Shown here in pieces: positions 8,076 through 16,690 of a stretch of DNA of 64,000 nt. Both the position numbers and the translations under genes were made by a program. Source of the DNA: JBJXGV01 sp046160485 (GTDB lineage: Bacteria; Orphanbacterota; Orphanbacteria; JBJXGV01); assembly GCA_046160485.1 (NCBI GenBank), contig JBJXGV010000020.1, positions 33,138 through 97,137 on the forward strand. Reading direction: 5' to 3'. The number at the start of each line of letters is the position of its first letter. Position 1 is the stretch's first letter. The notes below the pieces were generated by a model. That model worked only from the letters and a program-made list of their open reading frames with translations, made no database searches and was not told the DNA's origin.

Positions 8076-9008
8076 TTGTTGAGCGACACATCCCACTCCT
8101 CTGACGAAAACGCGAAAGCGATGCCCCCGTCCTCGAGCGCACCGATTTCGAACGACGAACCCGAGGTCGCTGCGGCGATACCGACGCGGAAGGTGGTCGT
8201 TCAGTTCTTCGTCGGTCCGCTTCTTATTGTTTTGCTCTGCGCGGGCATTTATTTCCTGTTCGGCGTCGTCGTCTTCGAGAAGAAATCGCCGAGCGATTTC
8301 CTCACGCAGATCCGCTCGGGGAGTTCGAGCGAACGCTGGCAGGCTGCGTTCGAGCTCTCCCGATGGTTCGCGTCCGCGCCCGATGCGGCGCGCGATCCTC
8401 AGTTCGCCTCGGAGATCGTGCGGCTCTTCGAACAGTCGACCCACGAGGATCCACGCGTGCGGCGGTATCTCGCGCTAGCGCTCGGGCGGCTCGGCTCGAG
8501 CGCTGCCGTCGTGCCTCTCATCGCCGCGCTCGACGACTCCGACCCGGAGACTCAACTCTACGCGGCGTGGTCGCTCGGGGCGATCAAGGATCGCGCTGCC
8601 ATCGAGCCTCTGACGCAGCGACTTCACGCGGAAGACGCGGGCATGGTCAAGATGGCGAGCTTTGCCCTCGGCACGATCGGAGATCCGAGCGTCGCGCCGC
8701 TTCTCGTGCCGCTCCTCGAACACGCCAGCGCGGAGGTGCGATGGAATTCTGCTCTCGCGCTCGCGCAACTCGGCGATGCATCCGGCCGCGGGGTCCTGCT
8801 CGGAATGACGGAGCCGGAGGAACTCGCGCGCGTCGCGGGGATGAGTGACGTGCAGAAGTCGGAGGCGATGTCGAACGCGCTGATCGCGCTTCATCGCATC
8901 GGCGACCCGGCCGGCGCCGAGCGAATTCGCGCGCTCGCGGCCTCCGCGCCGTACAGTGAAGTGCGCCGCGTCGCCGCATCTCTACTCGCAGGGCAAAAAT
9001 CGTCTTGA
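8076..9008 (+). CDS. Membrane-anchored HEAT-repeat protein
   Basis: 310 residues from a TTG start; an ATG at 8121 is the alternative. A polar N-terminus is followed by one membrane helix (VVVQFFVGPLLIVLLCAGIY, about residues 46-65). At least four HEAT-like helical pairs follow, with phrases such as VRRYLALALGRLGSSAAVVPL, LYAAWSLGAIKDRAAIEPL and ASFALGTIGDPSVAPLL. It ends 88 bases before the Rieske gene on the same strand. The scaffold-like fold and position suggest an assembly or accessory factor for the following quinol-oxidising complex, which is inference from context. A TTGAAT/TAGAGT pair at 8040-8067 ends 8 bases before the TTG. Confidence 0.7.
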   Translation: MLSDTSHSSDENAKAMPPSSSAPISNDEPEVAAAIPTRKVVVQFFVGPLLIVLLCAGIYFLFGVVVFEKKSPSDFLTQIRSGSSSERWQAAFELSRWFASAPDAARDPQFASEIVRLFEQSTHEDPRVRRYLALALGRLGSSAAVVPLIAALDDSDPETQLYAAWSLGAIKDRAAIEPLTQRLHAEDAGMVKMASFALGTIGDPSVAPLLVPLLEHASAEVRWNSALALAQLGDASGRGVLLGMTEPEELARVAGMSDVQKSEAMSNALIALHRIGDPAGAERIRALAASAPYSEVRRVAASLLAGQKSS

Positions 9009-9096
9009 ATCTCCTGTGACGCTCCGATAACTTTCCGTTTCGTTCGATTCGCGCAGCGCGATCACACGCGCCACCGAGGGAGAAAAAAGAATTCAG

Positions 9097-9693
9097 ATGG
9101 CGGCGGAAAACACTCAGGAAGCCGAGTCCGAAGTTAAGGTCGGTCTTCGCTCGAGTCCTCCCTATACCTCCGAATCGCCCGTCGGCGCTCCCGTGCGCAC
9201 CGGCGAAACGATGTCGCGCCGCGGGTTTCTTTCGTGGCTCGGACTCGGCTGGCTCGCGTTCGCAGCCGCGTGCGCGGCCGGCTCCGCGGCACTCGGCCGC
9301 TTCTTCTTCCCGAACGTTCTCTTCGAGCCGCCCTCGTCGTTCAAAGCGGGATTGCCGAGTGAGTACGCAATAGGCGAGGTCGACGAACGCTGGAAGGAAA
9401 AGTACGGCGTCTGGGTCGTGCGCAACAACGAAAGCATCTACGCGCTTTCCACCGTCTGCACGCACCTCGGATGCCCGCCGAACTGGCTCAAGACGGACAA
9501 CAAGTTCAAGTGTCCTTGCCACGGAAGCGGCTTCTACATGACCGGCATCAATTTCGAAGGTCCCGCGCCGCGTCCGCTCGAGCGCTACCGCATCGTGCTC
9601 GCCGACGACGGCCAGATCCTCATCGACAAGAGCAAGAAGTATCAGCAGGAGAAAGGCGAGTGGAGCGACGGCGAGTCGTTCCTGAAAGTCTGA
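9097..9693 (+). CDS. Rieske iron-sulfur protein of a bc/b6f-type complex
   Basis: Carries the high-potential 2Fe-2S cluster that accepts electrons from quinol and passes them to cytochrome c. The 198-residue protein has a Tat-like N-terminal segment (SRRGFLSWLGLGWLAFAAA, about 40-58) that serves as signal anchor. Both cluster-binding boxes are present, CTHLGC (121-126) and CPCHGSGF (139-146), with the bridging disulfide cysteines in place. The first 39 residues are a polar extension before the twin-arginine-like motif; an internal ATG at residue 39 is a possible alternative start. It is the first gene of a four-gene respiratory cluster. Confidence 0.93.
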   Translation: MAAENTQEAESEVKVGLRSSPPYTSESPVGAPVRTGETMSRRGFLSWLGLGWLAFAAACAAGSAALGRFFFPNVLFEPPSSFKAGLPSEYAIGEVDERWKEKYGVWVVRNNESIYALSTVCTHLGCPPNWLKTDNKFKCPCHGSGFYMTGINFEGPAPRPLERYRIVLADDGQILIDKSKKYQQEKGEWSDGESFLKV

Positions 9694-9715
9694 TCACCGC
9701 GGGGGGCGGCACCAG

Positions 9716-10501
9716 ATGTCTCTGTTGAAGAAGGCCGGCGACTGGATCACCAAATCGCAGATTTGGACATCCTTCTTTCGCCACGGAATGCCGAGCACGA
9801 ATCGCAACCGCGTGCTTGTCGTCATGTCCAACGTGCTTCTGCATCTTCATCCCACGAAGGTGCGCAAGAGCGGCGTCAAGGTGCGCTTCACGTGGTGCAT
9901 GGGCGGGATCACCTTCTTCCTTTTCCTCGTCGAAACGATCACGGGATTACTTCTCATGTTCTACTACCGGCCGACCGTCGAGTTCGCCTACGTCGACATC
10001 ATGGACCTTCGCGAACAGGCGCCGCTCGGAATCATGCGCGAGCTGCACCGGTGGGGCGCTCACGCTATGGTCATCAGCGTTTGGCTTCATATGTTCCGCG
10101 TCTTCATGACCGGCTCGTACAAGCCGCCGCGCGAGTTCAACTGGAACGTCGGCGTCGTGCTTCTCGTACTCACGCTCCTGCTTTCGTTCACCGGTTACCT
10201 TCTTCCGTGGGACCAGCTCGCGATGTGGGCGATCACCGTCGGGTCGAACATGGCGCGCGCCACACCCGTTCTCGGACACGAAGGTCCGGGCGCGCAGTTC
10301 CTCGCGCTCGGCGACATCAAGATGGTCCACGCTGGAAACGATGCGCGATTCGCGCTTCTCGGCGGACGCTTCGTCGGAGCGGGCGCCCTTCTGCGATTTT
10401 ACGTGCTCCACTGCGTAGGTATTCCGCTCGCCGCGGCCGGCCTCATGGCGGTCCACTTCTGGCGCGTGCGGAAGGATGGCGGGATCTCGGGACCACTGTG
10501 A
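9716..10501 (+). CDS. Cytochrome b N-terminal subunit (b6-like)
   Basis: Membrane subunit of the quinol:cytochrome c oxidoreductase that binds the two b hemes. At 261 residues it covers only the four-helix heme-binding half, as in cytochrome b6. Heme ligand pairs are visible as H111/H125 and H232/H247. The second pair is 15 residues apart, the spacing of b6 rather than mitochondrial-type cytochrome b. Other signatures are VETITGLLLMFYYRP, FTGYLLPWDQLAMWA and the N-terminal amphipathic segment. It begins 22 bases after the Rieske gene. Helices E-H are in the following gene, so the b subunit is split. Confidence 0.92.
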   Translation: MSLLKKAGDWITKSQIWTSFFRHGMPSTNRNRVLVVMSNVLLHLHPTKVRKSGVKVRFTWCMGGITFFLFLVETITGLLLMFYYRPTVEFAYVDIMDLREQAPLGIMRELHRWGAHAMVISVWLHMFRVFMTGSYKPPREFNWNVGVVLLVLTLLLSFTGYLLPWDQLAMWAITVGSNMARATPVLGHEGPGAQFLALGDIKMVHAGNDARFALLGGRFVGAGALLRFYVLHCVGIPLAAAGLMAVHFWRVRKDGGISGPL

Positions 10502-10548
10502 TCCGCCGTCAACGATTCTCCGTGGCGCATCGCTAGGAAGGGGCGCGG

Positions 10549-11628
10549 ATGTTCGTCAAAGAGATCATCAACTCTCTGGCTGATCCGAAATGGTTCATTT
10601 CGCTCTCGACCGTTCTGTTCTTCCTGACGATTCCCCGCCAGACGCTTTGGACAGCGAAGAACATCATCATCGTGTTCGCCGGGATGCTCGGATTCTTCGT
10701 CCTCTCGATGCGCGACGAGAACTTCTTCCTCGTCGTCTCGAAGGCCGACAATATTCCGATCGTCGGAATGCTCTTCCTGTGCGTGTTCTTCCTCTGGTTC
10801 AGCCTCTGGCAGGCGAAGCGCAACGACGAAATCATCGCCTCGGGCCGCGACCTTCGCGAAGAGATCGAGTCGAACAAGAAAGTCTTCGTCTGGCCTGACC
10901 TGCTCTACATCGAATTCATCTGCATCCTTGCGATGACCGTGTTCCTCGTTCTCTGGTCGATCCTGATTCCGGCGCCGCTCGAAGAGCCCGCGAATCCGAC
11001 CGACGCGCCCAACCCCTCGAAGGCGCCGTGGTACTTCCTCGGCCTGCAGGAAATGCTCGTCTACTACGACCCTTGGCTTGCCGGCGTCGTCTTCCCGAGC
11101 CTCATCATCCTCGGCCTCATGGCGATTCCGTACCTCGATAAGAATCCGAAGGGGAACGGCTACTACACCTACCGCGAGCGCCCCTTCGCGATACTGACCT
11201 TCAATTTCGGATTCCTGATTCTCTGGGTTCTTCTAATCGTGCTCGGGACATTCTTGCGCGGACCGAACTGGAACTTCTTCGGCCCCTACGAGTATTGGGA
11301 CGTCCATAAACTCGAACCTCTCGTGAACGTCAACCTCTCTGAACTCGTCTGGGTGAAGCTGCTCAACACGGGGCTTCCGACGAACTGGTTCTTACGTGAA
11401 ATCCTCGGCATCGCGCTCGTCGTCGGATACTTCACCGCGCTCCCGCCGCTCTTCGCGAAGAAGTTCGCGTTCTTCCGCAAGATGCTCGACGAGATGGGAA
11501 CGGTCCGCTTCTACTTCATGGTGTTTCTCTTTCTTCTCATGGTCGCGCTACCGATCAAAATGTTTCTCCGCTGGACGATCAACTTGAAATACATCGTCGG
11601 AATCCCGGAGTTCTTCTTCAACATCTAG
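10549..11628 (+). CDS. Cytochrome b C-terminal subunit (subunit IV-like, extended)
   Basis: 359-residue membrane protein carrying the quinol-site half of cytochrome b. Two hydrophobic helices at residues about 14-75 are followed by a charged loop. The subunit IV-like domain comes next, with APWYFLGLQEMLVYYDPWL in place of the classical PEWY loop. Further helices follow, including PFAILTFNFGFLILWVLLIV and a C-terminal pair. It is roughly twice the length of chloroplast subunit IV (about 160 residues), so helices have been added at both ends. APWY variants occur, as I recall, in other deep bacterial lineages. It lies between cytochrome b and the octaheme gene with short spacers, consistent with one operon. 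Confidence 0.85.
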   Translation: MFVKEIINSLADPKWFISLSTVLFFLTIPRQTLWTAKNIIIVFAGMLGFFVLSMRDENFFLVVSKADNIPIVGMLFLCVFFLWFSLWQAKRNDEIIASGRDLREEIESNKKVFVWPDLLYIEFICILAMTVFLVLWSILIPAPLEEPANPTDAPNPSKAPWYFLGLQEMLVYYDPWLAGVVFPSLIILGLMAIPYLDKNPKGNGYYTYRERPFAILTFNFGFLILWVLLIVLGTFLRGPNWNFFGPYEYWDVHKLEPLVNVNLSELVWVKLLNTGLPTNWFLREILGIALVVGYFTALPPLFAKKFAFFRKMLDEMGTVRFYFMVFLFLLMVALPIKMFLRWTINLKYIVGIPEFFFNI

Positions 11629-11636
11629 GAGTCGAG

Positions 11637-14447
11637 ATGGCGAACCCGCGCGAGCCGATCGATCACGCATTCAACATGAAGCGCCTCAACGTCTGGTTCG
11701 GCGTGAGCGCGATTCTCATGTTCGTGCTGTTCGTCGCCGCGGTGTTTGTCGATCACGAGCGCGAGTGGAAGCGCGTCCAGGCGCGCTGGTACGACATCGA
11801 GCGCGAGCGCACGGCCGCCGCGATCGAGAAGGCCGAGGCTGCCGTCGATCAGTCGAAGCGCGACGCCGTGCAAGCCAAGCTCGAAGCCGCGGAAGCCGAG
11901 ATTGCGCAGAACGAGAAGTTGCTCGTCGATATCGGCGAGAAGCTCAAGACGCTCAACGCGCGGCACTACAAGGTCGACCAGGCGACGCGATTCGCGAAGG
12001 CGCTCATCGCATCCGACAAATACGAATACGAAGAGGCCCTCGAGCATGGCGACGAAAAAAAGGCCGCCGAGTGGGGCGCAAAGCTCGAGTCGAGGCGTGC
12101 CGAGTTCGAACGGCTCTCGCTCGAGCTGCAAGGAATCGAGGCCGAGATTGCGGCGGCGCGAGCGGAGGAACAGGGAATCACCGGCAACCGCGACGCGGCT
12201 CTGAAGGAGCGTACCGCGCTGTTCGACGAGCGCGATCGCAATGCGCGGAAGTTAAGCGGCATCGCCCACAACTTCGCGAACGATTGGTTCCGCAATCGCC
12301 CGCTCGTCGACTTTATCTCGCCGCTCTACAAGGTGAACCAAACGGTCGTCGAGGGACTCCAGAACGACGTCAACTTTCTGACGATTCCCCGAGTCGATCG
12401 TTGCCAGACGTGCCACCTCGGAATCGACAAGGTCGGTTACGACGATGTCGAGGCGCCATTCCAGTCGCATCCGCGGCTCGATCTGTTCGTCGGCGCGAAC
12501 TCCCCGCACCCCGTCGACCAGTTCGGCTGCACCGTGTGCCATTTCGGGCGCGACCGCGCGACGACGATGGTTTCGGCGGCTCACACGCCCTCCGACGAGG
12601 AGGAAGCGCACCGCTGGCATGAGGAGTACGGCTGGCACGAGCTCCACTACTGGGACTATCCGATGCTTCGATCCGATCACATCGAGGCATCCTGCACGCT
12701 CTGTCACCAAGGCACCGTCGATGTTCCCGAGGCCCACGCGCTCAATCGCGGGCTGTTTCTGATCGAGAACAACGGTTGCGTCGGCTGCCACAAAGTCGCT
12801 GGGCGCGAAGATCTGCCGAAGGCCGGACCTGCGCTCTACGGACTCTCCGGGAAGACGAGCGCGGATTTCCTCTTCAAATGGATCAAGGATCCGAAGGGAT
12901 TCCGGCCGACGACGCGTATGCCGAAGTTTTTCGATTTGGCGAACACGTCGGAGCCCGAGTATCTCGCCCGCAACAATGTCGAAACGCACGCGATCGTTTC
13001 CTACCTCTACGAAGGCTCCGAGCCGGCGCCGCGGGAGCCGATTCCGGCTGGGCTCTATGGCGACGCGGCGCGCGGGCGGCAACTCGTCGAGAACGTCGGC
13101 TGCCGCGGCTGCCACCTGATGGACGGCGACGAACCGCAGCCGTCGCAGCAGCACCGGCGATTCGGACCGCCGCTCGTCGCGATGGGCTCGAAGACATCCG
13201 TCGATTGGGTCTATAGCTGGGTCAAGAACCCGAAGAAGATGATGCCGACCACGCGAATGCCGGATCTGCGCTTAACGTCCCAGGAGGCGCTCGACATTGC
13301 GACCTACCTGACGGATCTCCGCGATCACGAGTTCGAAGCTGCGGCGGTGCCGCCGCTCGACGAGGCGCTCCGCGACGACGTGCTCCTCGAGTTCCTGAAG
13401 GTGACGCTGACCGATCACGACGCGCGCACGAAACTCGCGGCGATGTCGCCGGACGAGAAGAACCACAAGCTCGGCGAGAAGCTCATCGCGCGGTACGGCT
13501 GCTTCGGCTGCCATCTCATCGAAGGCTTCGAGGACGGAAAGGGAATCGGAACGGAACTGACGGAGGAAGGGTCGAAGCCTGTAAAGCGGTTCGACTTTGG
13601 CTTCGTCGACATTCCGCACACTCGGCACGATTGGGTCGCGACGAAGCTGAAGAATCCGCGCATATTCGACGAGGGCAAGGTCAAGGATCCGCAAGAGAAG
13701 CTCAAGATGCCGGAGTTCGGATTCACCGACGAAGAGGTCGAGTCCATCACCTTAGCGGTCATGTCGCTGAGGAAACGGAACATCATCAAGGAGAAGTCGC
13801 GCGAGCCGGAAGGGCGCGAGGTCGCGGCGGCGACGGGATGGCGCATCGTGCGCAACAACAATTGCCGCGGCTGCCACCAGATCGACGGCGAGGGAGGCGA
13901 CTATCTCCAGCTTGTGGAGGACAAAGGCCTCGCACCGCCCGTGATCATGGGAGAGGGCGATCGCGTGCAGGCGGATTGGCTCTTCGAGTTCCTCAAGAAT
14001 CCGTCTCCCGTGCGGCCGTGGCTCTCGATGCGAATGCCGACGTTCCACTTCGCCGATTCGACCGCGAGCGATTTGGTGCGTTTCTTCGCCGCAACCGCTC
14101 CGAAGGGGGGCGGCTACGAAGAGGTCAATCCGGCGGCGCTCGATCCGGTCGCGGTGGCGCGCGGGGCGCAGATATTCACGGACTACAAGTGCATCTCGTG
14201 CCACAGCCTCGGCGAGGCTGCGGGACGCGATCCGGCCGATCTCGCGCCCGACCTGTCGCTCGCGCCGTCGCGACTGCGGCCCGGCTGGATCGCAGACTGG
14301 CTGCGCGATCCGCAGCCACTTATGCCCGACACGCGCATGCCAAGCTTCTTCTATTCGGAAGGCGAAGCGATGTTCGAGGGCGCCGACCAGCAGATCACCG
14401 ATGTTCGCGACTACATCCTTACGCTCGGGAAGCGCAGAGGAATTTGA
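11637..14447 (+). CDS. Octaheme cytochrome c with N-terminal membrane anchor and coiled coil
   Basis: 936 residues, starting nine bases after the subunit IV-like gene with GGAG before the ATG. One membrane helix (about 17-38, VWFGVSAILMFVLFVAAVFV) is followed by a long charged coiled coil (about 40-205, rich in EKAEAAVDQ and KLEAAEAEIAQ). Eight CxxCH heme sites follow, at residues about 256, 298, 353, 381, 489, 622, 743 and 852. Repeated phrases (DWVYSWVKNPKKMMPTTRMP, DWLFEFLKNPSPVRPWLSMR) mark tandem cytochrome c modules with Met ligands. No separate cytochrome c1 gene is present, so this protein is inferred to be the electron exit of the complex and a periplasmic wire. The coiled coil may mediate oligomerisation. 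Confidence 0.9.
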   Translation: MANPREPIDHAFNMKRLNVWFGVSAILMFVLFVAAVFVDHEREWKRVQARWYDIERERTAAAIEKAEAAVDQSKRDAVQAKLEAAEAEIAQNEKLLVDIGEKLKTLNARHYKVDQATRFAKALIASDKYEYEEALEHGDEKKAAEWGAKLESRRAEFERLSLELQGIEAEIAAARAEEQGITGNRDAALKERTALFDERDRNARKLSGIAHNFANDWFRNRPLVDFISPLYKVNQTVVEGLQNDVNFLTIPRVDRCQTCHLGIDKVGYDDVEAPFQSHPRLDLFVGANSPHPVDQFGCTVCHFGRDRATTMVSAAHTPSDEEEAHRWHEEYGWHELHYWDYPMLRSDHIEASCTLCHQGTVDVPEAHALNRGLFLIENNGCVGCHKVAGREDLPKAGPALYGLSGKTSADFLFKWIKDPKGFRPTTRMPKFFDLANTSEPEYLARNNVETHAIVSYLYEGSEPAPREPIPAGLYGDAARGRQLVENVGCRGCHLMDGDEPQPSQQHRRFGPPLVAMGSKTSVDWVYSWVKNPKKMMPTTRMPDLRLTSQEALDIATYLTDLRDHEFEAAAVPPLDEALRDDVLLEFLKVTLTDHDARTKLAAMSPDEKNHKLGEKLIARYGCFGCHLIEGFEDGKGIGTELTEEGSKPVKRFDFGFVDIPHTRHDWVATKLKNPRIFDEGKVKDPQEKLKMPEFGFTDEEVESITLAVMSLRKRNIIKEKSREPEGREVAAATGWRIVRNNNCRGCHQIDGEGGDYLQLVEDKGLAPPVIMGEGDRVQADWLFEFLKNPSPVRPWLSMRMPTFHFADSTASDLVRFFAATAPKGGGYEEVNPAALDPVAVARGAQIFTDYKCISCHSLGEAAGRDPADLAPDLSLAPSRLRPGWIADWLRDPQPLMPDTRMPSFFYSEGEAMFEGADQQITDVRDYILTLGKRRGI

Positions 14448-14524
14448 CGCGGCACCGCGCTACGCGGACCCCGCGCCACGCGCGACTCGTGCCGATCGAT
14501 TGTCGAAGAAGGAGGAAGGGTTTG

Positions 14525-15268
14525 ATGCGACTCGCCACATGTGCGGTCGTCGCCGGCACGTTGCTCGCTGCCCTTGGCGGCTCGTCCGCGGCGCACGCTT
14601 ACCAGGAAGGCACCGTTCAAAATCCGGCGAGATGCACCGGCACGATCCGTCTTGCAGGGACGCTGCCGGCGCTCGACCAGATCATCGTCGATAAGGATGT
14701 CACGGCCTGCGGCGACACGCTTGAAAGCCGCGCACTGATCGTCGGCTCATCGAAGGGCGTCGCGAACGCGATTGTCACGATCGAGGGTATTTCGGCCGGC
14801 AAGCCGATCGCGGCCGCCGACAGCTTCTCCATCGCGAACAGGGGATGCCAGTATGAGCCGCGGGTGCAAGTCGTTCCCGTCGGAGCGCGCATCGCCGTTC
14901 GCAACGACGACCCGATTCTCCACAACACTCATGCCTACTTTGGCGACACGCAGTCGCTCTTCAACATCGCTCTGCCGATCCAGGACCTTCAGGTGAAGAA
15001 GGATCTCTCGAAGGCGGGCCTCGTGCGTCTCGAGTGCGACGCCGGGCACACGTGGATGCGCGGCTACGTACTCGTCTCGGAGCATCCGTACTACGCGGTC
15101 ACAGACGAGAGCGGTGCGTTTGCGATCGACGACGTGCCGCCCGGAACCTACAGCGTCAAGGTCTGGCACGAGACGCTGGGTTCGCAAACGCGCGAAGTGA
15201 CATTCCGTCCTACGGAGACGACGACGCTCGAGTTCGATCTCCTCCCGGCGCCGCCCGCGACGAAGTAG
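14525..15268 (+). CDS. Secreted cupredoxin / carboxypeptidase-regulatory-like protein
   Basis: 247 residues with a signal peptide (MRLATCAVVAGTLLAALGGSSAAHA) and a GGAGGAAGG ribosome site before the ATG. The first part resembles a cupredoxin-like beta-barrel (VPVGARIAVRNDDPILHNTHAY and CDAGHTWMRGYVLVSEHPYYAVTD). His and Cys lie at positions where copper ligands would be, but a full ligand set is not certain. The C-terminal part (DESGAFAIDDVPPGTYSVKVWHE) is a carboxypeptidase-regulatory-like beta-sandwich. It directly follows the octaheme cytochrome, suggesting a periplasmic redox or structural role with the bc complex. No family name can be given with confidence. Confidence 0.7.
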   Translation: MRLATCAVVAGTLLAALGGSSAAHAYQEGTVQNPARCTGTIRLAGTLPALDQIIVDKDVTACGDTLESRALIVGSSKGVANAIVTIEGISAGKPIAAADSFSIANRGCQYEPRVQVVPVGARIAVRNDDPILHNTHAYFGDTQSLFNIALPIQDLQVKKDLSKAGLVRLECDAGHTWMRGYVLVSEHPYYAVTDESGAFAIDDVPPGTYSVKVWHETLGSQTREVTFRPTETTTLEFDLLPAPPATK

Positions 15269-15291
15269 CGGGCCGCTCGCCGCGACCGACG

Positions 15292-15891
15292 ATGGGGCGC
15301 GAGCGTGAAGTGAAACTCCGCATCGCCGAGCGGAGCGGGTTCGACGCGCTTCTCGCTGCGCTACCCGATCGCGGCGCGCGCCGCCAAACCAACATCTACT
15401 TCGACACGCGCGACCGGAGTCTCATGCGCGCCGGCGATTCGGTGCGCGTGCGCCTCGAAGAGTCGCGCATTCTCCTGACGATCAAACGCGCGCCCGTCGC
15501 CTCGGCGGGGGTCATCGAGTCGAGCGAATACGAGTCGGAATTGCCGTCTTCACTCTGGTCGGAAATCGCGGACGGGAAGGCTCCGCTGTCGAGCGCGGCG
15601 AGACTGCGTCCGATTCTCGAGGACGTTCTCGCGGGGGAGAGCGTCTCCGAGATCGGCCGCCTCGAAAACACGCGACACCTACGCGAAGGTCCCGGGGGCG
15701 TGCTCTACGAGATCGACGAGACACGCTTCCCGTGGGGCGAAACGCACTTCGAACTCGAGATCGAAACCGAAGGCGCTGTGGCCGAGCTTGCGCGCGCGCG
15801 CGCGCTTCTCGATCGGCTTGGCGTCGCGTACGACGATGCGGTGAGCACGAAACAGGCGCGCCTGCTACGCGGCCTGGGCGGAGCGGACTAG
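15292..15891 (+). CDS. CYTH-domain protein (triphosphate tunnel metalloenzyme)
   Basis: 199 residues. The N-terminal EREVKL matches the ExExK signature of the CYTH fold, followed by alternating charged strands (RQTNIYFDTRDRSLMRAG, VRVRLEESRILLTIKR, HFELEIETEG) and a terminal lysine/arginine strand. Members are inorganic triphosphatases, thiamine triphosphatases or class IV adenylate cyclases. The reaction cannot be told from sequence alone, and triphosphatase activity is most common in bacteria. It lies 23 bases after the cupredoxin-like gene and converges on the BMC-T gene, ending 10 bases from it. Confidence 0.82.
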   Translation: MGREREVKLRIAERSGFDALLAALPDRGARRQTNIYFDTRDRSLMRAGDSVRVRLEESRILLTIKRAPVASAGVIESSEYESELPSSLWSEIADGKAPLSSAARLRPILEDVLAGESVSEIGRLENTRHLREGPGGVLYEIDETRFPWGETHFELEIETEGAVAELARARALLDRLGVAYDDAVSTKQARLLRGLGGAD

Positions 15892-15901
15892 TCGACCGCC
15901 G

Positions 15902-16540
15902 TCACTTGGTGCCGGAGGCCGTACGGCCGGTGAGGCCCTCGAGCGCGGTGACCGCCGCGGCGGCCGCGGCGTCGATCTCGGCCTCGTCTCCCGCGAGGTT
16001 GAGGCGCCCGAACGCACCATACGGCTGCACGTGAACGAGCGTCACGCGCGCCGCCTTCTCCGCCTCGTTCGCTGCGTAAACCGCGTACGCCGCGGGCTCG
16101 CACTCCAGAATGAACAGCGATTGCCCAGGAATCAGCATCGACCCGTCGCGATTACGATTCACGACCTGCGCGTGCATCGGCTCGATCGCCCGGATGATTT
16201 GCTGCGAGACGACCTTCGGTTTCATGCGATCGCTCTCTTCGAGTTCGAGGTAGTCGAGGATGTTGCGCCCGGCCTGCCGGACTTCGCCTTGATCGGTGTC
16301 GTGCACCTCGAGGATCCCGAATGCGCGCTCGACGACCTGAACGGCCGGCTGAACGCGCGTGCGCTTAAGACAAATATCCGTGATCGAGTTGATCGCGATG
16401 CCCGGCGCGATCTCGACCCAGAGCGACGCCATCTCGTGCACCGGCGGAAACCCGCGCCCCGTGCATCCCGTAAATGCCGCAAGCTGCGGCTGAAGGCTGT
16501 CGAGGACGACGAACGTACGAAGCGTGACGGAGCTGGCCAT
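15902..16540 (-). CDS. Tandem-domain BMC shell protein (BMC-T, satellite)
   Basis: 212 residues from the ATG at 16540, which has GGAGAG upstream. Two BMC-fold domains are visible. Domain 1 is about residues 38-100 (WVEIAPGIAINSITDICLKR then AFGILEVHDTDQGEV). Domain 2 is about 105-203 (PGQSLFILECEPAAYAVYAA and NEAEKAARVTLVHVQPYGAF, then LNLAGDEAEIDAAAAAAVTA). Such proteins form pseudohexameric trimers in microcompartment shells. From memory it resembles the stacked, gated-pore BMC-T type, including the Haliangium ochraceum protein that is also encoded away from its main shell operon. The main shell operon here is 28 kb downstream. Its promoter has the same TTGACG-17-base architecture as that operon. 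Confidence 0.82.
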   Translation of the reverse strand: MASSVTLRTFVVLDSLQPQLAAFTGCTGRGFPPVHEMASLWVEIAPGIAINSITDICLKRTRVQPAVQVVERAFGILEVHDTDQGEVRQAGRNILDYLELEESDRMKPKVVSQQIIRAIEPMHAQVVNRNRDGSMLIPGQSLFILECEPAAYAVYAANEAEKAARVTLVHVQPYGAFGRLNLAGDEAEIDAAAAAAVTALEGLTGRTASGTK

Positions 16541-16601
16541 TCTCTCCTCGATTGGGAAGCGGGTGAACGCCCGCGGCGCGCGCGGGCCGAAACGAGCCCG
16601 A

Positions 16602-16630
16602 TCTCTAGCACGCGACGATGGGCGCGTCAA
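16602..16630 (-). promoter_or_regulatory. Putative promoter of the satellite BMC-T gene
   Basis: On the minus strand: TTGACG (complement of 16625-16630), a 17-base spacer, then TAGAGA (complement of 16602-16607). It would give a leader of about 55 bases carrying the GGAGAG ribosome site. Confidence 0.5.
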
Positions 16631-16652
16631 TTGAACTCGGGTGCGGGCGACC

Positions 16653-16681
16653 TTGCGGCTGACTCGGCAGCGTGGTAGCGT
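16653..16681 (+). promoter_or_regulatory. Putative promoter of the Mrr-like gene
   Basis: TTGCGG (16653-16658), a 17-base spacer, TAGCGT (16676-16681). The ATG at 16691 is nine bases past the -10 box, again implying a leaderless transcript. Its -35 box is back to back with that of the divergent BMC-T gene. Confidence 0.4.
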
Positions 16682-16690
16682 CCGGCCCCG

